From Aporrectodea caliginosa (Eukaryota; Annelida; Clitellata; Crassiclitellata; Lumbricidae), in assembly GCA_020284085.1 (NCBI GenBank), contig JACEVL010000467.1:970501-1034500 (forward strand): DNA of 64,000 nucleotides. The letters run 5' to 3'. The position numbers and the translations under genes are program-made. Shown here piece after piece: positions 41,501 through 51,000 of this stretch. How positions within the stretch are numbered: the stretch's first letter is position 1; each line of letters opens with the position of its first letter. The notes under the pieces were generated by a model, which was not told the origin of the DNA, searched no databases, and saw nothing but the letters and a program-made list of their open reading frames with translations.

Positions 41501-44500
41501 AAAGATGCCGCCAAAACCATAGAATAGATATATAAAAAACAGCGTAGCCTTACTCAAATAGGACCACAGTGCTACAAATGGAAGAATGTTGCGGGAATAT
41601 CTGGTAACTCAATGCTGCAGATTGCCTGGCCAAGGAGACCAGGCCTGGATTATGTTTACAGACCACAAGTGGTCCATGGACAACAAACTTTGAAAACCAT
41701 TGCTCTACAGTGAAGGATTTGGGTCAGTACCTAAAGACGCACATCTCCCAACTTCTTGTAATGGTAATTGCAATTAAAACAACTCTGCGATGCGTCAGTA
41801 GCACTCTACTTTTAGGATGCTTTATACACTGTCAACTGTCAGCACAAATGCTCAGAGATATGTAGCAAGTGCATTTTAACTGTTTTTTTTTTAAACATAA
41901 TGGCTTTTGACTTCCTGAATAGGTGCAGGAATACTGTTCCAGGCACGTGGTACCAGCGACCTGAAAGGCCCATCACCCGTTTTAGTCTTAGTTACTGGCA
42001 TACATCGGCGGACTATGCTGATCACAGCCGCAACCTATTGGGATCGTCCGATACAGAGGCCTGATGCTATCTGCGAGGTTACGTGGTACGCAGTTGTTCA
42101 GATATATATATACATTGTATATATATACCAGGATGCAAAGTTTGAATCTGATGCAGTTCGCAAATTCTGAGCCACTACATAAATTTATAGATACAATACA
42201 ATACAATACTAAAGCTGATCTTGTATTGTGGTTGTAATGTGATCGAACTGTTTTAATCGCATGACCAGACGAGCAGCAGCGTTGATGATTGCCTGAAAAC
42301 GAATGATACAGCACTGTGGCAATCTGACTGACACGCAGGCTAATAGTTTGTCAGACCCTAACAGCCAACGTTCCCTCCAAGTCGTTTGCAGCTTTCAGAA
42401 CTTGCAGTGCAGACAGATAATTTGGGTAGACTTCATACTGTTTGGCCATCTTTTGCAATGCATGAAGCTACAAAAACTGCTCTTTGGCTGAACAGCTTGA
42501 AGGGAAACATGGCTTAAAACCATTTTAATCTAATCTAATAACTTTGAGGGTGTCCCTATCATAATACATGTATCAATCAATACTTGCTTCATGGCTGTAA
42601 CATCCATCTGCCTCTCCTGAACAGGATATGGAGAAGCAGAGAATTGACAAAGAAAACCAAGATGAAAATATATGAGACGATGATACAACCGATTTTTCTA
42701 TATGGATTGGAATGTTGGACAATGTGAAAGCAAGATGAGGAAAGAATTCTTACAGCAGAAACGAGTTGGCTACAGAAGATCACAGGGATTTCAAGACTGC
42801 AGAAAATAAGGAACGATGACATTAGACAAGCACTAGCCACTAGGTATCCAAACAACTCTGCTAGACACAGTCGTTCAACAAAGACTCCGGTGGTTTGGAC
42901 ATGTATAGAGAGAATGCCAGCTGACAGAATCCCACACAATGCACCATATGCAAGATTCAAAGGAAAGAGAAGAAAAGGCAGACCAAGACTACGCTGGTTA
43001 GATAATATGAGGACATAATATATATCATTTGAACTAACACTAAGGGGAAGAAAGGAAGGACTTGACAAATGACTGATGACAATGGAAATCATTTATTTGT
43101 ACCCACAGCCGCCAAATGGCTGGCATCAGGAACTGATGATGATGCTGATCTTCAAATTGTGTCTCAGTCCAAAATCTGCCCGTAACTTAGCATAATTATG
43201 TGTAAGTCACAACTCACTGTGAATCAGCTAACCTGTAAATTGTTGAAAACTCAACTCACTGTGCATAGTTAGTTTACACTAATATACTCCTTAAAACTCT
43301 ACCATACTGATCTCATCATTAGAATCAACAAAGATAATCCTCTTCACCTGAAACAGCCAGCATGATATTCTGCCAATTTGGATCATTAAATAAAATACAG
43401 CCCGTAAAAACAAAGTTTTTTACTATATCCATCTAGTATCCTATAATGCGTCTTACGAAGCAGTTACCTCTACAAATATATAGTACACGTACATTTTACG
43501 ACATAGCGTGCGTTTAATGAGGCAGCGCGTCCGTTTTTGTTGCGGCCAATGACAACGCTGCGTATCGGAAAAGGGGATTCCCGATTCGAAAAGTTGAGTC
43601 CCCGATTCTATAAGCTAGCCTTTTTGGGGAGCTGAAATTTTTTATAGAATGAAGTGTCTGCGAGGGCGAGTCTATCTGCCAAGTTTCAGGACGATTGAAT
43701 GATTGTAAGTGATCGAATTAGTCGTCGCAAGATTTGACTTTTTAGCCTGTGGCTCAAACAAACAAGATTTCCGTAAGTTAAACTAGATGGATATAAAATA
43801 CAGCCCGTAAAAACAAAGTTTTTACTATATCCATCTACTATCCTATAATGCGTCTTACGAAGCAGTTACTCTCTACAAATATATAGTCGCGCTCATTTTA
43901 CAACATAGCGTCCGCTTAATGAGGCAGCGCGCCCGTTTCTGTTGCGGCCAATGGCAACGCTGGCCAATGGCAACGCTGCGTATCGGAAAAGGGGATTCCC
44001 GATTCGAAAAGTTGAGTCCCCGATTCTATAAGCTAGCCTTTTTGGGGAGCTGAAATTTTGATAGAATGAAGTGTCTGCGAGGGCGAGTCTATCTGCCAAG
44101 TTTCAGGACGATTGAATGATTGTAAGTGATCGAATTAGTCGTCGCAAGATTTGACTTTTTAGCCTGTGGCTCAAGATTCCCGCAAGTTAAAGTAGATGGA
44201 TAAAAAATAGCGTAGAACTAATAAACTTTAATATGGAGGGACAATTTATGTGAACTAATACAATCCCAAACCAGATAAATACCCATCATTATGGTGTGGG
44301 AAACTTTGGGGCAACAGTTTCATCTGTAAGTAAGTAAGTACGTATATTCTTTATTAACCAAATGCTAATCGCACTTTGGTGTACAGACATCCAATAAAAA
44401 CAGTTAAAAGTATACAGCATCAATAAATAATACAACAATAATAATAATAATAAAAAAATAATACAACAATAAATGTTTTGCGCAGCATCACACTGTCAGC

Positions 44501-45027
44501 TAGTGGGATCATGCTGTCATGGGACGGGGCAGAGGGAGTATAAGCAGGTTTGATTGGGGTAGATATCCAACTGAGTATCTTGGGGTCATCTGATGCATTC
44601 CCATAGAGGCTCAGAACACCATAAAAACTGCACCGAGAACTGAAACAAATCTTCAACGATACGACATCAGTTATCAGATGCTAACATGACTGATCAGCAG
44701 ACTATACAAGATCTGTCTTACCAGCCGTAAAGTGGAATCAACCTGACTTCCGTTGGATAGCACTCGGATAAAAGTGACATCAAACTGGCGAAATTCTCCT
44801 TCTGCGGGTCGAGATGCCGCGAGTTTATCCGGTAGCTCTGAAGCAGAAAAAGAACGCCGTTAAAAGTGGCAAACAGGAATAAATACGTTGTTTGTAACCA
44901 TATATATCTTTCAGACATAAAAACATCTTCACTTCAGAGATATTTATTACTTGAGTCTCGTGTTACACAATCAGTGCCTATTTTATTGTCGACAAGTGTC
45001 ACTGGCACTGTCCAGCAATTTAACACT

Positions 45028-45058
<31 letters not shown>

Positions 45059-48000
45059 GTTCCTGCTGCGAGGCACTTGGCAATGGGTACGAATAAATGA
45101 TCTCCATTGTCCTATGTCGTTTGTCAAGTCCATTGCTCCCCTTAGTGTTAGTCCAAGTGATGTCATGTCCTTGTTTATGTTACCTATCAAGCACAGCCTT
45201 GGTCTGCCTTTGTTTCTTTTTCCTTTGAATCTTGCATGTAGTGCATTGTGAACACCGTATTATAATTAAAATGTAGTCCTGTATTCAGCGATGCTTGTGA
45301 TATCTCATTTGCACTCAAAATCTGCCAAGCTGGAAATAACTTTCACCTAATAAGCATAACGTGGTGCGAAGTGCATCTTAAACCTGAATCGTGCAATCAT
45401 ACAAATTGGGGAATATCTTGTCAACTTATGCTCATGTCAAGCACATCAAAACTGTTTCCACTGTCTGCCACTGCACAATGCAAAGGCCGCGCATAAATTA
45501 AACGTTAAATGCCAAGTTACTGTAAGTGCTTATTTATATAGAGTCTCTTCAAGAAAACTCATCAGAGATGCTCCCGACCTGATTACACAAAGACTATGAT
45601 CAAACAGAATCATCTTCAACCACTTGCAAAATAGAGGCATGGAAAGTAGAAGCTCACTTCACAGATAGCATGGAGCCTGTTCCAGAATGAGGGCCAATCA
45701 CTGCAAGGCTCGCAAGTTGCAATGGCCAATGCATTGACCACCAGAATTAATCGATCAGTCAATTGAAATTATATAGCGCCCTTCAAGATTCCTACTCAAT
45801 CCAGGCCAAGTGGGAAAAAGTAGTCATAAGCAGCAAATGAAACTGAGAGCAGGCAATGTTTGGGAGGTGGCGAATCATGTTGTCAGATCCACATCAGCCC
45901 TCTAATCAGAAGACCCCTACATATCTGGGTGTGACTCAGATACCATAACCACTGAAGAAGACAGCAGCCAATATCAGCACTCTACGCAACCTGCTGAACA
46001 AGCTTGCTGCCACGAATTGGAACATCAGTACCCAAATATTAAGAACATCAGCCCTCTATTCAGCAGCAGAGAATTGTGCCCTGGTACGGTGTCACATGAC
46101 TCACATACAGTTAGTCGAAGATCCCCTCCATGTGTCCATGCATGAGCATTATCTCAGGAACGTTGTGCCCAACCCAGCTGCCATGGATTGCGGTCCTAAG
46201 CAATACAGCACCAACTCATCTCAAAGGAAAGGAAGGTACTACAATGCTGCTGAAAAACATTTATGGAAACAATGATTTACCATTCTATGACGATATCACC
46301 ATCGCTTTGGTCAGCACTCCCGTCCTCAAGATGCCCAATTAAGTTGGATGTGCATGACAGCTATTCGGCAAGGAGGGACAATTGATGTAGCAGCAAAAGT
46401 GACTTATCACTCCATAATAGCTAAGCCTTCTGTTATCTTAATATCTGGGAGGGGTTTAGGTGAATGGTTACCACTCCAGCACGAAGAGCAGAAGATCAGC
46501 ATGGATGCGGGAATGATTCCCGCTACCTTCCGAAAGGTCAACAACTCAGCCTTTCATTCGCCAAATGGTGTTGGTAAAATGAGCAGTAGGACAGATGGAT
46601 GCCTTGCATGGCTGTCATACAGTTAACTTCAACTCCTGTAATAACTTGTGAACATCAGTTCATACTATGACTTGCAGTCATACTGCATTCATATCAGTTT
46701 GAATCAATAAACACAGATTATTATCATCATTATTTATCAAGCCTTCAGCTTGTCTTGACAACTCTGGCCTGCACCAAACCAATTTCAGAGGGCCAGGGTT
46801 TTTGACTTTTTGTGCATAAAACCTTGTAAATAGGGACAAGCCACAAAACTCCTTCGCTGAGCTGTGGCACAGACTATGGCTCACATTGTCTATGTCTGTC
46901 TATAACTTCAATTCAATGGCAGACAATTGGCTCTTTGTCTCACTGATGATAATGCTTGCAACAGGCTGGGCATGAACTGAGCACCTCCGAGTAGGTCTCT
47001 TGAAGAGGCGCTATATAAATTCTCAGAATGAATTAATATGCTAGAAGACAATGCAACGCATGTAAAAAGGTCACACAATTCAGTTCAATACAATACAATA
47101 CAACTGCATTTGATAATGCCCTCCTTCCAAAGTCCAGAAATGCCCATGCAACCCTATAACATAATGTCAGCAATGGCACTAAGCAGCTGTGCATGAAGGA
47201 CATGACATGATCAAGGTCCTTACACAGTGACCGCCTGGTCGGAGGCTCCAACCCGTACTCTCCACAGGTCAAGTGCTCTATCCATTCCATTCCAGAGGTG
47301 TCTGTTGCATTGCAACGTCATCCAAAATCAGTTAACCACCAAAGGGTTGTGCCACAATCAACTGTGACTTCAATACACTGAAACTGCTGCAGGATCAATT
47401 AGTCAAACAATACACTATACAAAGCTCAATAGACACCTTCCCAGATTTTATGGCAAGTTGCAAAGCATTCCCCAATCATTCATCAGTTACTACCTTAATC
47501 TAATTCATTCATTCAGAGCATTTATATAGCGCTCCTTCAAGAAACTACTCAGTAGCAAGCCCAACCCAGCCATGACTAAAGAAAAAAGACCTGAGGGACT
47601 TGTAGAACCCTGCCTGATGGCTCACAAGTAAAGAGCGGAGATTAAGCGGGAGGTCATTCCAGATGGAAGGGCCCACAATCGAAAAAGCATAAATAATCCA
47701 TGCACAATCCATACACCACACCTTCCTTTCCACAATAGCAACGGAGAATGTTCTAATATATTGCTAATTCCTGAAGAAAACCTTTCTTTGGTCAAAAGCT
47801 GCTTGACAAACCAAGCTACCACAGGCTGTTTTGCAAGTATAAATAGCACAGCACAACATCTGCAGACTTTAATCCTTCAGCATAAAAAAACGGCTTTGAT
47901 ATTCTGGCTTTTCAGATTAACCTTCCACCTGCTGAAAGGTTAATGAATTCAACCACCCTCGAACAAATACCCTGCCTGAACTTCAATATGCAAGAACTTA

Positions 48001-51000
48001 ACAGACATTTGAGTATAATACGAACTATTTATAGCCTTGGAATTCAGAACACATAAATTTACTTTTTTATTTATTGCACTCACGTTTTTATCACATGTAC
48101 AACATCAGTAAGTAAATCTCTATCTGAGGCACAGTACAACAGTGCACTGTCAGTGTATGTTAAACAGTCCAGGCTGATTTAATACACAGAGTACATTCAC
48201 TGCATTAGAGATGCAGCATATATTTAAAAAGCATGCAGACTTTGAGATGCTGTATCTCTTGAAAGCCTGTAGTTCTTGAAAATATAATTTATACAGCCAC
48301 ACACTTTGAAACAGAGGAATACACAAAGAATATGGGCAGAATCAATCAATCAATCAATCAATCAGTTCATTCAAAGTGAATGCTTTCCTGATATCAATCA
48401 ACAAAAACATAGTCTTTGAACCTTACTGCCAGTTTATCTTAAAGAATCACTGATTCTCTTTCTATAGCATCTCAGTATTTTTGTACAGATCTATCAGCAC
48501 ACTTTGACTAATGTTTTCATTCCTGCCTCTTATAACTGCTCCATAAATAACAAGTCCAGAGCCATACCTCTGACAGATCTTTCAGTAAACTAACTGACTG
48601 CTGATAAGGGACTGATTGTAGTTAATGGATAATTTAATAGCTCTTTGAAACCTGTGTTTGACGGACAGTGCTGGTATTAAAGACATTACTACATCAAACA
48701 TTAGGAGTCTGACCTATGGACCTTCAATTACCTGTCATGCAGGCTAAACACAAAATTGCTGCCACTCTTATAGGCATATCCTGCTTACATGGCACCAATA
48801 ATCAAAAGAAGAAAGGAATTCTTTACTTCTAAAGGATGCAAGATCTGTTTTACCCGAGCTGTGCCTCCCTCTCAAAGAAGAACTGACATCTCAAAGAAGT
48901 CTGTCGGTATGTCTAGACTACATATTTTACTAGCCTGTTAAGCTGCCAACTGTCAAATCTTGGCAACATCAACTCTTGGCACATACTCTTTTATCAAACT
49001 CTCTCACATAATCATGATACAGATACATTTTTGCTGTATGTATAACACAATCAGGACTTTAGTAGTAAGGGTATAGTATACATGTTGTAAAGTTTGCTCT
49101 TCAGACACAATATCCTTCAATGTCATGCCTGTGGTCGGCTGAGGAATAGAAGATGTGCAATGCCTTACCACAACTGAAACTAATAAATACAGGCACTTCC
49201 CTGACCCTCAATATGTAGACTTTGCCACTGCCAGCTAACAGCCTGTGCTAACAAGTGCCTCTTCGAGAGCAACTGCGGGGCAGGAAGTCTCTAGAACCAG
49301 TTATCCTTGAACAGGATTCACTCTCCAACACTCTCATTATCACTGTTATTATTACCCATTTATCAAGCACCACTATGTAACAAGTAGCATCAATTGATGG
49401 CACAGAGCAATTGAGAGTGGAGGACTTAGATAACCACACAGAAACCATCTCAGAGGAGGCTTGAACCCGTACTCTCCACATGGTGAGTACCATAACCACT
49501 TGCCTACTAAGTCCTACAGTGTCCCATCTCATCAAGATCAAGCAAACTAGCTACTAACATTAGGTGCTTAGAAGGTACTATAACAGTTACAGTTATATTA
49601 CATTATGGGTGATCGTTGGTGTAGTGGATAGCATGCTGGACTGTCAATCGAGTGGCCGGGGTTCAAGTCCCCACAGACAGAAATTTGGTTAGAGGATTCT
49701 GCTCTGTGTGTGCTCCTAACCAACTCAGCTATAATGAGTACACTGAATGTACATTATCGGTGGGAAGATGAGATGGCGAGGAAGAGGACTGGCTGCCCGC
49801 TCTCATATTCATTCATTCATTCATTACTAGAATTTGTATAGCGCCTCTTCAAGGGAACTACTCAGAGGTGCTCCCAACCCAAGCACGGCCAAATAGGATC
49901 ATTTTTAGTTTAGAGAGGAATGACTGAGAAGGGGTTCTAGGAAGGGAGCGGAGTGTCAGAGGGAGGCCATTCCAGGTCGAGGGACCAATCACAGAGAAAG
50001 CACGGCTCTGCCTGGTGGAGGTACGAGCAAAAGGGACAGAGAGAAGACCCTGTTCAGCTGAACGGAGGTCTTATGCTGAGGCTAAGAAAATGAAGTCGCT
50101 AACACTTCATACCCATACTCGCCTCAGGGCTTGCTTAGCTTAAGGGACTGGTCTTCCTCTTCTTCTATATTATATTAACACAATGTGTCAGTTTGTTACA
50201 GCTAATTACAGCTAATTACAACAGATGACAAGAAAAATTAGAAGCAATGACTGAAACTAGCGCCTGTAGCTAATCGAGGTCATTACAATGACAGACTAAT
50301 CAATGACTAATCAAAACAATGACTAATCAAGCATAAATTAAAGGGTTTGAATGATAGCAGATCTCTAATTAAAAATGCAGGCCAAAGTAGATGACAGAAA
50401 CTAATTATACCACTTATCTTTCATTAGTGATATCAATACACTTAACACTGGGACTCTGTGATGTTTCTGTAGGTCACAAAACCACCTGATATAAAAGCTC
50501 TCCACTTGATACGGTACTTGACGCTCCAATCCAGATGCGTATGACAGCTTCAAAGGATTTCCTTGATCCAGAATCACAAGTATTCAGGCCCTTGTGAGAT
50601 TTCAAGCACCCACTTTCAAACCTACACTGATCACAGTAGTCTAAGGATGACGACAAACCATACAATAGGAGAGTAGTCTCAAAATACACACACTCAGTCC
50701 TGAAGTCACTTTCAACTGGAGATTCACCTCTGTCTATCTAATAAATTTCTTCACCTCAATCAATGATAGTTCTAACAATATAAACATTCCGTTTGTTTAA
50801 AGCACACAAGTAAACTAAGTCAAGAGCCTGGTAATTAAAAGGCTGATTAGCAGCTTCAAAGGTGGGGATGAACCAATACATAATGAAACTACAACCTCAA
50901 GCAAGAGGTCAGGGTTAGGTCACATCAATGAAACTAGACCCTCAAGCAAGAGGTTAGGGCAGTGCTTTTTTTCTAGAAAAAAAGGTTCCGGAACTCAACA

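Noticed and set aside
42589..43092. 167-residue minus-strand open frame
   Set aside because: Antisense of the RTE-like LINE ORF2 fragment, whose motifs read on the plus strand.
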